Source of the DNA: Xylogone sp. PMI_703
Taxonomy: Eukaryota; Ascomycota; Leotiomycetes
Direction of reading: 5' to 3'
Assembly: GCA_021399445.1 (NCBI GenBank)
Contig: JAJTUQ010000001.1
Coordinates: 6,076,001-6,140,000, forward strand
DNA length: 64,000 nt
Shown: positions 10,526 to 24,873 of the stretch, piece after piece
Numbering within the stretch: the stretch's first letter is position 1
How the letters are laid out: the number at the start of each line of letters is the position of its first letter
The notes under the pieces: generated by a model
Told to the model about the DNA's origin: nothing
What the model saw: the letters and a program-made list of their open reading frames with translations, nothing else
The model's database searches: none
Translations under genes and position numbers: made by a program

Positions 10526-10948
10526 TGGTAGGAGGAACGTCTCCTGTGGATTTATTATTCATGAGAGATAGTGTATTATAATCAAAAGGTACCCCTGATC
10601 CTATCTGGTTCTTAGGTTGCATCCATAGCATTCGTCGTGACTATAATTGAGTATATTTATCCTTACGTTATGCAGTTTTTGAAGCTTCTTGCCTTAACGA
10701 TTAGCTTGGTATCAGTAGAGTATCCTTTGATTCATATCTCCATTCCCCACAATAATACGCAGCTGCATTCCCGCGTCTTTGACTTGGAAGATTTGCAGCG
10801 CGGCTTGGATTTAAGTCATGTGGCAATACAATTCTTTATCAATACGTGTTCCGTATTGTATCCCTCAACGAGAGGGACCAAGTATGACATTCCCTAACCT
10901 TGTTTCCTTAGCTTACAGTCGATGCGCCATTTCCCGAATTTTCCTGGC
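10526..10948. other. Convergent 3' spacer
   Basis: Lies between the 3' ends of the unknown gene (+) and the helicase gene (-). An 86-codon + frame (10637-10897) has no recognisable content and I do not call it a gene. The spacer should contain both polyadenylation regions. Confidence 0.5.
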
Positions 10949-13900
10949 CTATTTTTCTTTAAAATCCTGAGAAAATATTTTTTGCCAAATCTCCATCCAT
11001 TTCTGCTGCGATGCTGTAAGTGGCTTTCCTGGATTTTTAAAGGATCGTGTCAAAATATCTCGTAGTCGTGATCTCAAGGTTTTTATACTAATCATAGTTT
11101 TCCAATCAGAGACGGAAAACCGCGCCCTATTACCATCTAAGATGAAGACACCAGAATACATCTAATAGTTTTTTAGTTTGGAAATTCACAAAGGTTAAAA
11201 AAGCTCTTACATCGCATCGTACATCTCCGCACAGAAGTGCGATAGCAAACTCTTCAATGATTGTGGTCTCATGGGCATTGTAAAACCTGGCTTGACTAAG
11301 AAATGTAATTGCTACAAAAAGTTGATTCGACACGTACTGTTTTGCTTGCATAATATGATAGTATGAGAGCCATTTTATTTCAAGATGGCCTTTATTAACT
11401 GAGGAGGCGTGGAGGCTGATTGACTGGTTATTGGCACAATTTCGAAACCCTTTGCCATCGCGAACTAATAATTTTGGATAGAAACTCCAGCCAATCACTG
11501 ATGTGGTAATGACATCGTTATCGCTGTTAATATTCGCACGCTGGGGAATATCGAAGAATTGCCGCCGTCTGCTATTGAATCGTGTCCTTTGAGAGTTAAC
11601 TTGGGCAATGAGACAATTTATCGGATACGTACTTATTCAGACTATTCCGCTCTGTCTCAGTAAGAGGGAGAAAACCAGAATCTACTAAACAAACAATAAG
11701 TTGTCCTTTAAGATCTTCAATGTTTGCAAGTGTTTGTTGGTTGAGGAAGTTTTTCTTGCAAAATTGATATTCAGAATTGCCACTTAGGCAGACTCGCTTC
11801 CATGCAAGATATGCATTATAAACGGTCAAAAGGTCAGAATCTCCTATTAATCTTCAGTATTTATAATAAAATAAATGCAAACAATAAGATAAGGCTATAA
11901 TGTGAAAGACAACTGCAATCTACCGAGACAGTTTATTGTTAGGAAACCATCCACTCACCTCGACGAAAACCTAATCTGATAGTGTCTGCTTGTGAGCGAG
12001 CTCCAAATGGGGCAGAAAAAGGTGACTTCGAAGAGAGAATAGAAGCGATGGTAATAACAGCATCTACACATTTAAAAATGCTCCCCAGGATAATCAATTT
12101 ACCTAGGAAAACATCTAGGGGTAACCTTGCTAGCTGAATACCCAGTGGTGTAAGTTCTTCACTTTGAGTAAGAGCTCGTACATCAACGAGGGCGTCAATT
12201 GCACGGCGAATATTCTTCGTGGAAGGGGGATCTAAGGCTTGGCTTAATGTCTCTTCGATCCCACCCAGTTTGCAGATTTTAACTCTAATTGCTAAATCCT
12301 GTAGTGAAAGCCGTAGGAATTCCGGGGTTTGCTGGTCGGCCATCTTTAGGCAAAGAGTTAGCCGTTGTGAAAATCCACTTGGTTAGCAAAAGGGTAAATG
12401 GATAGGGCAGTACCAATTCGTTATGCCGATATTTGGTGAAAAGATGAAAGCATAACCCTTCTTGAACTCGACCAGCTCTGCCACGACGCTGTTTAGCATT
12501 GGCTCTACTTATGAATGTCTCTAGTAGCCTCGAAAGCTGTCTCCTTTCATCATATCTAGTAGCCTTTAGATTAGTCTTCCCACGAAGCTGAGTCAGTACT
12601 ATTTACCTCATCTCTCTATGTTTTCCTGTATCAATGACGCATGTAACATCCGGTATCGTTATTCCAGTTTCAGCTATGTTAGTTGCGAGAACGATCTTCT
12701 TGACTCCAGGAGGTGGAATAAGAAATGCAGCTTCTTGGTCTTCGCTCGCGATCGTCGAATGTAAAGGATATATATACCAATTCGAAGAGAAAAATGGATG
12801 CCCAGTAAGCATATCATTCAGTTGTCTAATCTCGCCAATACCAGGTAAAAAGACTAGAATTGCTTTACTGTATACACTTAGAAGTGGATCTGTGGCTATT
12901 TTAGTAATAAGCTGAACTATGAGTTCGAACTCAATCCGATATTCATCCATCTGCGCAATGGTATTTCTAGTTTTAGAACTGTAGCCAGAAAGTATCTTTA
13001 AATTTTCCTTTTCCATGGTACCACTAGAGTTAGTTTCTGGACTGTCTACATCGGCGTCAAGATCGGTAAACTTCTGCTGCATAGTATTATCGAGCGAATA
13101 TCCAGTTAACTCCACGGCATCCTCGAGATATTTAACCTGAACTGAAAACGTGCGCCCTGGTACGTTGAGAACTGGAGCACCATCCAGGTATTTTGAAAAT
13201 CGTTCAGCATCAACTGTAGCAGACATCAGAATTATCTTCAAATCCGGTCTGCGTAGCATCAACTTCCTCAGTACAATGAGCAAGAAATCGCTATCTATTG
13301 TCCGCTCATGGACCTCATCCAAGACAATATGGGTAACATCGTCAAGATTATTTGACCCTTCAAGCATACGCATCACGATACCAGTGGTAGCGTAGACAAG
13401 CCGCGTCTCCTTAGACGTGTTGGATTCGAGCCGGATAGCATAGCCGACCAAGGATCTAGGTGATCCAAGATCATTTTTTCGCTCACCAAGCTCTTCACTG
13501 ACACGGCGGGCGAGGGATATAGCAGAAATCCTCCGCGGTTCGGTACAGTATATCTTGCACGGAATACCCTTAGAAAGTTGGTGCTCCAAGAGAAAAGATG
13601 GCACCTGCGTACTCTTACCACTGGAGTTTGTCAGAAAGAAACGGAACGAAGTTTGAGCTGCCTTACCATCCAGTCTCCCCGCATATTATTACGACTTGCT
13701 CTTTGTCGATAGCTCGAAGTACTTCATCTTTAAATGCCCACATAGGAAGTTGCATACGAGATTTCTTGGTATATTAGCATTATATAACATGTAACGAGGT
13801 AGCACTTACAAGCATTTCTTGGTAACTAGGCGATGCTGATTTCTCTTCCCAGATTTTTCGGTAAACATCCGAGGAAAGAGACGACCTGGAGCCTTTCTCT

Positions 13901-16008
13901 GGACCTGAATCTTCGCTGTTATCTGGCGCGCGGGCTGATGCACGATTACGGAAAGCACTCTGAATAAGAATCCCTTCTTCCATTTCCTTATCTCTCTTCT
14001 CACGTACCATACTTCGAAATATTTTGATGGAATCACGGTCTGTTTCATCTTCTTTCTCCTTTTTGATATCTGCAAGCTCCGTCCACAGATCCCTCCAGAC
14101 AGGAGGCAGTCTAAGACCAACCTTCTCTTCTCTAGTTGATGATCCAAACAAAACGAATAAGGCGATTGTCGCAATATATGCCTCCGATTGTTTGGATTCC
14201 GGAGTAGAGATGGATGTCATAGCGAAGGTGTGCACTTTAGGGGACCAAGTATAATCAATCTGCGGAAAAGGAATCTCTGTGGGGCTTTCTTGTGCTTTTG
14301 ACCAAACAATTCGAAGCGAGTGGCGGTTGGAGTAACTCGAAGCAGATATTAAAGAATATATTAATTTCACCGTTGAATCTCTAGATTCTGCATCAGTATA
14401 CTATCTTATCCAGTGGGTATTCTATCTTTATAGGGCTTTATGATGTAAATGCTCCACTTACCGAGCTCTGCATGCTTCTTCTAGGACTCTAGTAGGATTT
14501 ACTCCAGACCATCTGCCGAAATCTTTGATTTGTACTTTTACCCCATTGCTACCATTTACAACTGTGGTATTTTTTCCAGTGGCAGGGTCAATTTCATTGG
14601 TCGGCAAGCTTGCAAAAAGATCCGCAAGAGCACCATCGTCATCGCTGAGATCCTCAAGCATGGCTGCACCTATTTTAGCCGCCTCACGATTAACTTCATT
14701 ATCGGAATCATCCTTAATTTCTGCTTCTGCTTCTGCCTCTTTTTCGTTACTTGTCTTCTGATCATTTGCACGTCTTAGGGTTGCAGCATCTTTCTCTAAC
14801 TGGATTCGTTTTGTTTCCCACTGCTGATCAGCCAAGTATTTATCAAAAAGAATATCACTCTCAATTCTTTTGATCTTTCTGAGTAGACGTGCAGACTTAG
14901 ATGCATCTGAATGAGATGCATCCTGAGCTTGAATATGTGACGTATCACCATCCTTGATAGTTCTTCGGTTCGATTTTGAAGAGGATAATTGGAGATAAAA
15001 AAGTTCCGTTTTGCAATCTACGTATACTGGTAGTAAGTCATCTGGATCAATATCACTATCGTCGCTAATAGGTGGTACGTTCGAAATTGTCTCTGCCTTT
15101 TGTATAGATGATGTGGGTTTCTTTATTCCCGTAACCGATAATGCTACTTCTCTTTGCTCAAGTTCTATGCGCGGAGTATTTGTACCAGAAGCAAAAGGGC
15201 TCTCAAGAGGTGTCCCTGCCAATACAGGTTAGCTGAAGTGTGATGACAAGACTTTCCTGAATGATTAACCTGTTTGTGACTTTAAAGAAGTACCTTGTTT
15301 ACGCTGCCAGTTATCATAATCTGGGAGCTCGTCTTTGGAGCATTCTTTCGCAAGCCATTCGAGAGCTTCTTCCATGCCCCAAATAGTATCTTTAGCAGAG
15401 GATGAGATTTTCTCCGAGATATCTAATATGTGCTGCAGACAAAGCATAACCTTATCTTCATTAAAACCCGAACCTGTGAGCGATTGCTGTAGCGTCCATA
15501 ACCGTATGATTAATTCTTCCTCTGACAATTGTTTGGGTCCACTTGAAGATTCGTAGCCCAGGTTTGAGGAACGTGATTCCGTTTTAAGCACCTCAAGTAT
15601 CTCTTCCATGAGCTCCAATGGTAGCCATTTTCTTGTAGGAAGAGGGTCAGATTGACCTCTCAAAACTCTACGATCAGTATCCAGCCGAGTTTTCTGACGA
15701 TTGGCGTCTCGTTTGGACTTTTGTCCATACTTCTCCAACAGCACTTGCAGTTCTGAATTTTCTAAATGTTTCTCAAATTCTTCTGCACTCAAGGCTACTT
15801 CTCCAGATTTGGGCAATTTAGGCTCAGACGTAGAACTTGGCAACGGATTCACTTGTGTAGTCTCTGTGTCATCTGTAGCTTTATTCTTGGATGACTGTCG
15901 AACATCGTCCTCAAGAGCTTCAGGTTTTGGTTTGGAAGCTATTGAAGTTGTTGCCACACCTCGTGCAGGGTTTGACAGAGGCTTCTTTTTCTTCTTCCCT
16001 CCTGCCAT
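10949..16008 (-). CDS. DEAH-box RNA helicase, DHX29/YLR419W-like, about 1500 aa
   Basis: Ten exons on the minus strand: 16008-15270, 15215-14462, 14380-13810, 13764-13667, 13620-12607, 12555-12414, 12343-11959, 11843-11633, 11586-11211, 11161-10949; total 1501 codons. Helicase motifs in order: GETGCGKST (about 717-725, split by an intron after GETG+TG), [16 protein letters not shown] (DEVH 822-825), MSATVDA (SAT 854-856), IAETGITIP and QRRGRAGR (1081-1088). A helicase-associated region and a C-terminal OB-fold-like part follow. The N-terminal 500 residues are Lys-rich and charged, beginning [12 protein letters not shown]29-type enzymes act on 40S ribosomes during scanning of structured leaders; that role is by family, not shown here. 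Exon 1 has a second donor 24 nt upstream (15293) that also keeps frame. Confidence 0.95.
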
Positions 16009-16200
16009 CTATTAAAATTTCCCCCGCGGTTCAACGTTTCCTATAAATTCAAGAGGGGACGCGGGGCAATGACGCTGAGGAGCTGCTTTTGTTAGCGTCG
16101 GCCGGATCAACACTTTTACCGAGTTCACAAACAATACAGTGACCCCAGTTTCACAATTTAAAGGTGGACTTCAAAGCTCCGGCCATGACAAGTTCTTGAG
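16009..16200. promoter_or_regulatory. Divergent promoter, helicase / GCN1
   Basis: Only 192 bp separate the start codons of the DEAH helicase (-) and GCN1 (+), so both promoters and leaders must share or overlap this interval. It holds GC-rich patches (CCCCCGCGG near 16021, GACGCGGGGC near 16058) but no obvious TATA box. If the two genes are co-regulated, this is where it happens. Confidence 0.7.
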
Positions 16201-19200
16201 ATGGTCAAAATGACTGAGGTGGAGGTAAATGGCATAAATGGGGTAGGCTTAGATTTGGTTGCCGACAAGGCGGCACTATCTTCCTCTTCGACATCCGTAA
16301 GGATTGCACGTCTTCAAATATTAGAAGAACGTCTTTTGCGCAATGGTGAGGTCTCTTACATGCTTGGAGGGGTCGCCCTTAATTAGGGAAAAACTACAAT
16401 TTTATACCGCATGCTAATGGCACTATTTTTTGACAGAGATTGACCAAATTCTCATTCCTACTTTCTTAGGATTTTTGTTCAACACTTACCAGTTTTATCA
16501 GGACAGACATTCTCGTCGAGCTGTTCAACGATGCATTCGCCAGGCATTCTCCATTGGACTTCCGCCTGAACTGTTGGATGGTTTTATCAAAGATGTTCAA
16601 GCAGAAGCATCAAAACCAAGCCTTGCTGCAAGTAACGCATTTGTGCTTGTGGAATGGCACAGTACTTTGCTTCAGGTGCTCTCCAATTCATCATACTGGG
16701 AAAGATGGGGACTAGACATAATTGCCAGCCAAGCCCAAGTGCTTGAGTTATGCCTCTCTAGTGCAGTGAGAACTAACGTGAGGCATTCTGCGCTTGTTAT
16801 TACAAGACGCGGTCTACGTAAAGCTTTCTCACAAACAGATATCAAGCGAAATGTCATCCAAGGAGTTGTGGAAAGGCTTTCATCTAAGGGCAATAAAGCG
16901 CTTGCTAAGAATGCGGTTATGCTAGGTGTTATTGCTGGCGTTTGTGCCAGGCAATCTGAAGCAAAAGCTATATTAGAAGAAAAGAAGTCCGATATATACA
17001 CCTTCTACACGAGAGAGATTATTGGCTCGCGGAATTTGGTCCCACCTCATATAGCATCCGGCCTGGGTGATTTTTTCTCCTCGTTCTCGACAAAGGAAGA
17101 TATCGAGAAAGAAATCATTCCACCTCTCGAAAAAGCACTCCTTAGATCCCCAGAAATTGTGCTCAATGATATCGTCACACCACTGATTAATGCGTTGCCC
17201 GACTCAATAGATCTATCAGACATACTCCGGTCTAATCTTCTAAAACCACTATTATCCAGCATTAAATCAACCAATGTTATCATACGCCAAGGTGCACTAT
17301 CTGTATTCAAAGCTTCTATACTCAAAAGCAATAAAGCCGAGATCGTGGGGCAAATTTCAGATGAAATTCTAGGCCCTCTGAAATATGGAAAACTTCCTTC
17401 ACCAGAACAGAGGGCTCATCACGCAGAGATGCTATCTCTCTTACCTATTTCCAAGAGTATCGCTACAAATACCGCACCAGCAATTGCAGCGGTAGCAGCA
17501 AAGGAAGCAAATGACGTTGCTCTAGCTTTAGAGACACTTACTCTCTTGCATTTTACCCTATGGCAGGTACAGAATGATCAAGAAATTGACAAAGCGGTTA
17601 TTGATACAGTTACAAAAGGGGTATCTAGCAAGAAAGCCACTGCAAAGAGGCTCTGGGCTCTCCGATTTGGGCAGCTGGTGTGGGACGCTAACAAAATCAA
17701 CGTAGCTAACTCCTCGAGCCTAATACAGCTAATAGAAGGTTCTATGCCTGCATTTCTGGATATCTGGCAAGAATTTATATCAAACTCCACGGCTGCAGCT
17801 CAGACTGGACTAGTTGCAGCGGCTTACGCGTTTACAGCGATTGCTCAAAGGAACCTTAAGAACATCTCCAATCCCAAAATAGAGTCAACATTGAAGAAAG
17901 CTCAAGTCACTCGTCACGCATTGAATACTGAGCCGAAGCCTTCCTTCCTACTCAACCATCGTATTTATGGGAAACTCGCCAGCGAGGATGACTTGAAGTG
18001 GTTTATTCGGGCTCTTTCCGTGTTATCCGAGGATGTCCTGAGTCTTGAACCTAATTCCAGCGTAGCTCTTGCGTGGATACAAGCCATGATATTCTGTATA
18101 ACCTCTGTAACTACCACCCATGGACTCCGACGGTATGCAAACGAGACCTTCTCTCAGATTTATAGTCAACATCCTGAAAAAATGTACAAACTTACAGTGT
18201 CGGGGCTATGGCATTGGATCTCATCTGTTGATTCTGATGAGAAAGATGCACCATCAGCTGCTGCCAGAACGGGAAATGAGAAGCTACATCTAGTCATCAA
18301 ATCTATATGTCTACCAGCCAAGTCATTGAATAATACAATCGACCCATCAGTTGAACGGATTCTAAAAGATCAAATGGTGTCATTACTAATATTGTCACGC
18401 CCGGAAATCTTACCTCAAGTGCATTGGATAGAGTTATGCTTAGGTGTCGGGGTAGATCCCGGAGGCCTTGCTCGGTCACATGGGGACGCTTTGATGAAGG
18501 AAGTTTTAGATGCCACTGATAGTGATAAAAGTGTAAGTAATATTCCAACTCATTTTCCAACAGATAGAATATCCTAATGAGTGGATCAGGTACTCCATAC
18601 ATCTAGCGATCTTATCAAGGTTTCTGCTTATGCCGCCGCTGCTGAACTCGCCTTTGTAGCACCGGAAGTGATGATACCGCGTATTGTCAATCTTTTCTTG
18701 CAGGATCTCGATCCAGCACAGCTAATTAATATTGGGCCCACTGAAGCTGCGATATTTCGGACACCTGAAGGGACCGTTTTTGTTGATGTTCTAGCTAAAA
18801 AGGCCCAAAATTATGTTCCCAACAAGAATACTAAAGATTATGACACGTTAAAATGGGAGGAGGAACTAAGAAATCAATTGGCGCAGAAAAAAGGAGAGCA
18901 GAAGAAGCTTACTCCAGAAGAGATGACCAAGGTGAATGCACAATTAAAGAAGGAGTCCGAAATCAGAAACAAGGTAAGAAACACTGAGATTAAACTAAAA
19001 AGAGGCATCGGTATCATCAAAGCTCTTGCTACAGGGCCTCCAACTGAGGCTAGTCTTTGGATGAGACAAGCAGTGAGAGCTCTCCTGGACGCCATTGATG
19101 GTGGTGCTGGGCTTATAGTCGGAAAGGCGGCATCCGATGCCTATCTAGCTTGTGCAGACAGGACTGCCAATCGTATCGGGAATGTCAAGCAATTTATAGG

Positions 19201-22200
19201 AATTGCCACTCTTAGAGCATTGAACGTTTCTTATCTGCCTGAGGAGCTGCTGGTAGAGCCTCTAGGTGCTCTTATAACTAGAGTCCTTTACAGGCTGCGA
19301 TTTGCTGGAGAACAGCGACCTTTTGACACAGTTTCTCTTACTTATATTTTACCCCTGATATTCCTCGTCCTTAAGAACGGAGGGTTTGGAGAAGCTGATG
19401 ATGCTGAATCTCAGCTGGTACTCGCCTTGGAATTTTTGTCTTTCCATTGTGATGCTTGCTCTGACACTCTAACGCCACGCGACGAAGTGTTATCTGCCCT
19501 AATATCAGCCATGCAATCCTATTCTCAGCATTATAAACTAATCAAAGATTGTCTTGCTGATCTTTGCCGGTGTATTGCACCCAATATTACACGACAGGAG
19601 ATAGAGATCTTGACGAGAGGGGTAATTTCTCCACAAGTTTCTGTACGGACATCTGTCCTACAGTCAATCAGTGCAGAGATCGACATAAGCGACCTCGAAT
19701 TCTCAGAAGAAATATGGCTTGCTTGCCACGACGATGTGGATGAGAACGTTGATCTTGGACGCGAGATCTGGGAAGAAAGTGGATTCGAGATATCGGCCGA
19801 AGTGCCGTTCAAGATTCTGCCCTACCTCGAAAGCACAGACAAGCAACTTCGAAGGGCTGCCGCTAGGTCATTGGCTGACTCAATGAAGATTCAGCAATCC
19901 GCCTTCCAGAATGTTATAAACCGTTTAGAGAATTCTTATCGTGAACTAGCTAAACCTAGAGTGCCTCAACTCGATGAGTATGGAATGCCAAAAAAGGTTG
20001 ATCTGTCGGATCCCTGGGAGGCTAGGCATGGAATAGCCCTTGCTTTCAAAGAAATATCGCCCATATTCGAAATGACGGCTCTTGACGATTTCTTAAGGTT
20101 TCTCATAGAGGATGGGCCCTTGGGTGATCGAAACCCCAGCGTCAGAGAAGAAATGATTGAGGCAGCCATCGCAATAATCACCATACATGGAAAGAATAAA
20201 GTCGAAGATTTAATGAGAACCTTTGAGCAAACTCTAGAGACTCCGGACAAAGGGTCTGAATTTGCTGATCGTGTTAACGAAGCGGTCATTATTATGTATG
20301 GTGCTCTCGCACGTCACTTAAATGCTGGAGATCCCCGTGTACCGAAAGTTGTTCGCAGATTACTGGAAACTCTAGATACGCCCTCAGAAACGGTACAGTA
20401 TGCGGTTGCAGAGTGCCTACCGCCTCTAGTTCGCGCCTCGAGCGAGAAAACATCCGAGTACTTACAGGAAGTCATTGAGAAGCTGCTTAATTCGAAGAAG
20501 TATGCCTCTCGACGTGGTGCTGCCTACGGTCTTGCCGGAATTGTACGTGGCAAAGGCTTGCTTGTACTAAGAGAATTACGAGTTATGGTAACCTTGAAAG
20601 GGGCCATAGAGAATAAGAAGGACCCAAATCAACGGGAAGGAGCACTACTTGCTTATGAGCTTCTCGCAACGATACTTGGCCGCATATTCGAGCCGTATGT
20701 CATTCAAATCGTGCCTCAGCTATTATCCAGCTTTGGAGACAGTAACGCAGATGTTCGTGAGGCCTGTCTAGCTGCCTCAAAAGCATGTTTTTCCAGTTTA
20801 AGCTCTTATGGTGTGAAACAAATTCTACCTACTTTACTAGAAGGCCTTGATGACCAACAATGGAGGAGCAAGAAGGGAGCTTGTGACTTACTGGGGGCTA
20901 TGGCCTATCTCGATCCGCAGCAACTTGCACAGAGTCTACCGGAAATCATCCCACCGTTGACAAGTGTTCTTAACGACAGCCACAAGGAAGTCCGGCTAGC
21001 AGCTAATCGAAGCTTGAAACGATTCGGTGAGGTCATTAACAATCCTGAGATCAAGAGTCTGGTTGATATACTCCTAAAGGCCTTGAGTGATGCTACGAAA
21101 TATACCGATGACGCTCTAGATGCCCTGATCAAGGTATCATTTGTCCATTATCTTGACGCACCCTCCCTTGCTCTCGTGGTCCGCATCCTTGAGCGAGGCC
21201 TAGGTGACCGTTCAGCGACAAAACGTAAATCCGCTCAGGTTATTGGTAGTCTGGCACACTTAACAGAACGCAAAGACCTGATATCACATCTACCGATTCT
21301 GGTTGATGGCTTGAAAGTAGCAATTGTAGATCCGGTGCCAACGACACGTGCTACGGCATCTAAGGCTTTGGGTTCATTGATCGAGAAATTGGGTGAAGAT
21401 GCCCTTCCAGATCTGATTCCTGGACTCATGCAGACACTTAGGTCTGATACTGGCGCTGGTGACCGTCTAGGGTCCGCACAAGCTCTCAGTGAAGTACTTG
21501 CCGGTCTTGGAACGAGCCGTCTTGAGGAGACTTTGCCCACAATACTCCAGAATGCTTCGTCATCGAAGCCTTCCGTTCGTGAGGGTTTTATGTCTTTATT
21601 CATATTCCTACCTGTCTGCTTTGGTAATAGCTTTGCAAATTACCTCAGTAAGATAATCCCTCCCATCCTCTCCGGACTCGCAGACGATGTAGAGTCGATT
21701 CGAGACACTGCATTACGAGCGGGTCGTCTCCTTGTCAAGAACTTTGCCACCAGAGCAATTGATCTGCTTCTTCCAGAACTGGAGCGAGGATTGGCGGATG
21801 ACAACTACAGAATTCGTTTGAGTTCTGTTGAGTTAGTCGGAGATCTATTGTTCAATTTAACTGGCATAAGTGCGTCTACAGACCAAGAGGAAGTGGAGGA
21901 AGGTGCACAGGAAGCAGGTGCGTCACTATTGGAAGTTCTTGGAGAAGATAAGCGGAACAAGGTGCTTTCTTCTTTATACATATGCCGTTGCGATACTTCC
22001 GGATTAGTCAGAACAGCTGCTGTTAATGTCTGGAAAGCACTAGTTGCAAGTCCTAGGACTCTCAAGGAGCTGATCCCAACACTCACGCAATTGATTATTA
22101 GACGTCTGGCTAGCTCAAATATGGAACAGAAACTTATAGCTGGAAATGCACTGGGCGAATTGATTCGAAAAGCAGGCGATGGTGTTCTCTCAAGTCTTCT

Positions 22201-24455
22201 ACCTACGCTTGAGGATGGCTTACAGACATCAACAGATGCTGATGCCAAACAAGGTATATGTATAGCTCTTCGAGAGCTTATATCATCTGCTTCGGTGGAC
22301 TCTTTGGAGGATCATGAAAAGACGCTCATATCCGTCGTACGAACTGCAATTATTGATTCAGACGAAGATGTCAGAGAGGCAGCAGCTGATGCATTCGATT
22401 CCTTGCAGCAGATATTCGGCAAACGTGCAGTAGACCAAGTACTTCCTCATCTTCTGAGTTTGCTAAGGAGCGAAGACGAAGCTGATAATGCTCTATCTGC
22501 GCTCCTGACACTGCTCACAGAAACCACCAGGTCAAACATTATCCTCCCAAACCTTATACCCACGCTGACCACGTCTCCCATCTCTTCGTTCAATGCAAAG
22601 GCCCTTGCATCACTCTCGACTGTTGCTGGTGCACCAATGATTCGCCGACTCCCTAGCATTTTGAATTCTCTAATGGACAATATAATCAACTGCCAAGATG
22701 AGGAGCTTCGCGCTGATCTTGAATCGTCTTTTGATACGGTTATATTATCTATAGATGAATTTGATGGCTTGAACACAATTATGAGTGTATTACTTGGCCT
22801 TGTTAAGCACGATGACCACCGAAGGCGCGCGGCAACAGAGTACCATCTTGCAAAATTCTTCTCTGCAGCTACGGTGGATTATTCCCGCTATAATCAAGAT
22901 ATCATTCGCACACTGCTGCTTGCATTTGATGACAGGGATCCAGAGGTAGTAAAGGCCGCTTGGACAGCACTAAATGAATTTACAAAACGATTGAAAAAGG
23001 AAGAAATGGAGGCTTTGGTGTTCTCAACTCGACAGGTTCTCCAGCATGTTGGCGTTCCGGGTTCTGACTTACCAGGATTTGGTCTACCCAAGGGGATTAA
23101 CGCTATTCTCCCAATATTTTTACAGGGCCTTATGAACGGCACCGCGGAGCAGAGAACTCAATCAGCACTTGCGATATCTGATATCGTGGATCGAACAAGC
23201 GGCGAATCTCTTAAACCATTCGTCACCCAAATTACTGGCCCACTTATTAGAGTTGTATCGGAGAGATCAGTTGATGTGAAGGCAGCAATTTTGCTGACTT
23301 TGAACAACCTCTTGGAGAAGATTCCGACGTTCCTGAAGCCGTTTCTGCCACAATTACAAAGGACATTTGCAAAATCACTAGCTGATACGTCGAGCGAGGT
23401 TCTTCGGACCAGAGCTGCTAAAGCCCTTGGTACTCTCATTACCTTAACACCGAGAGTTGATCCTTTGATAGCAGAATTAGTCACAGGCTCAAGGACCTCA
23501 GATACTGGAGTAAGAAATGCCATGCTAAAAGCTTTATATGAGGTTATCAGCAAGGCTGGGTCGAATATGAGCGAGGCATCAAGAACTGCTGTCCTTGGGT
23601 TAATTGATACAGAACCCGAGGATAACGACATTTCTACTGTGATCACTAACGCTAGACTTCTTGGTGCTCTCATTAAGAATGTCTCTGCTGAAAGTGCAGC
23701 TTCTTTAACAAGAAACCGTGTTATGACCACACACTTTAGCCAATCGTCAGTGCTAGCACTGAATGCTGTGCTACTTGAATCACCTACTTCCTTGACTGAG
23801 ACAACATTTGCCGAGGACCTACCAGGAGTCATCTGTCAAGGAATCTTAAGTAAAAATGTAAGGTTTATTTGAAAAGTGATAGCTCGTGCTAATTGTTTAA
23901 TTCCAGAATTTCGTCTCCGATAACTGCGTCCTAGCAGCGGGTAAATATCTCCTTACAGAGTCAAGAAGCAAAGATTTCGAGGCGACTAAACCGATCTTCG
24001 AGGCCCTGGCTACTCTTATACAGCCTGGCAATTCCGTTGACACTCGGAGATTGGCGCTTGTGGTTGTTCGAACTCTATGCCGGCATAATACAGATCTAGT
24101 TCGGCCACATCTTTCTTTACTTGCTCCACCTGTATTTGCAAGTGTGAGAGATCCGGTCATTCCTGTGAAGTTGGCCGCAGAAGCGGCATTCATGGCACTC
24201 TTCAATGTCGTTGATGAAGAGAGCAAAGTCTTTGACAAGTATATAGCATCGCAAGATATGCCGCCTAATCAAAAGAGAAGTATGCAGGATTATTTTAAAC
24301 GAGTAGCTCTTAGATTGGCAAATACTGCACGGGAAAGGAAAGAAGCGGAAGGGGGCCAAGGGGGCCTGGGCTTATCAAATGACGAAGTGGATGATGAACG
24401 AGAGATATGGAGCGTCGGAAGAGTGGATCTTGGCACAGGAGTTTTCGATGAATGA
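16201..24455 (+). CDS. GCN1: GCN1, ribosome-bound activator of the eIF2alpha kinase GCN2, 2685 aa
   Basis: Exons 16201-16345, 16437-18532, 18590-23857 and 23907-24455 sum to 2686 codons, matching the roughly 2670 aa of yeast Gcn1. Introns have donors GTGAGG, GTAAGT and GTAAGG with GCTAAT/CCTAAT branches. The protein is HEAT repeats throughout; residues about 1420-1630 (from DPNQREGALLAYELL through QWRSKKGACDLLGAMAYL) are the eEF3-like segment. The C-terminal third corresponds to the region that binds the RWD domain of Gcn2 in yeast. Known role: senses uncharged tRNA and collided ribosomes with Gcn20 and activates Gcn2 (general/cross-pathway amino acid control). A second ATG lies at 16210, nine bases in, so the exact start is uncertain by three residues. 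Confidence 0.97.
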
Positions 24456-24873
24456 AGGAGATAAACTTGAGGTCTAATTGAGATCGCATAGCGTACAGTA
24501 CAATCCATCAGCTGTTGCTTCAGTAGCAGATGATACTTGTTGTCTAATTACTGCGGTAAACAGGAAAGGTGATCTTTGTTTACCAGATAATATACCACGA
24601 TTCTACAATATAGTCATGACCCTAGCTTAACCTCATCGCAGTCACTGGCAAGCGTCTCATCGGCACTCCTTTTTAATGTAGACCTGCGGTTCAGGCAGTT
24701 CAGGCAGTTCAGGGTTCGGTAAGAATTTGCCCTGTCTCCTTTCGCACCATGAAATTTAGCGAGATTTGTGACTAAGCGGTTGAAAGTCTCCTCTTTTTGA
24801 TGTGACCCCACGACGACATTTCGACATCGACAACCATCGACGACCATCATCGACACCATCGAAATCTGTCAAG
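24456..24873. promoter_or_regulatory. Promoter and leader of the eL19 gene
   Basis: A spacer following GCN1. Around 24691-24716 a short tandem repeat occurs (three GTTCAGG units spaced 9 bp), and 24811-24862 is a pyrimidine-poor CATCGACRAC-type repeat just before the start codon, likely in the 5' untranslated leader. No gene is visible. Confidence 0.5.

Noticed and set aside
16672..23832. Many antisense frames of 70-224 codons inside GCN1
   Set aside because: They shadow the HEAT-repeat coding frame; no start context or family match.
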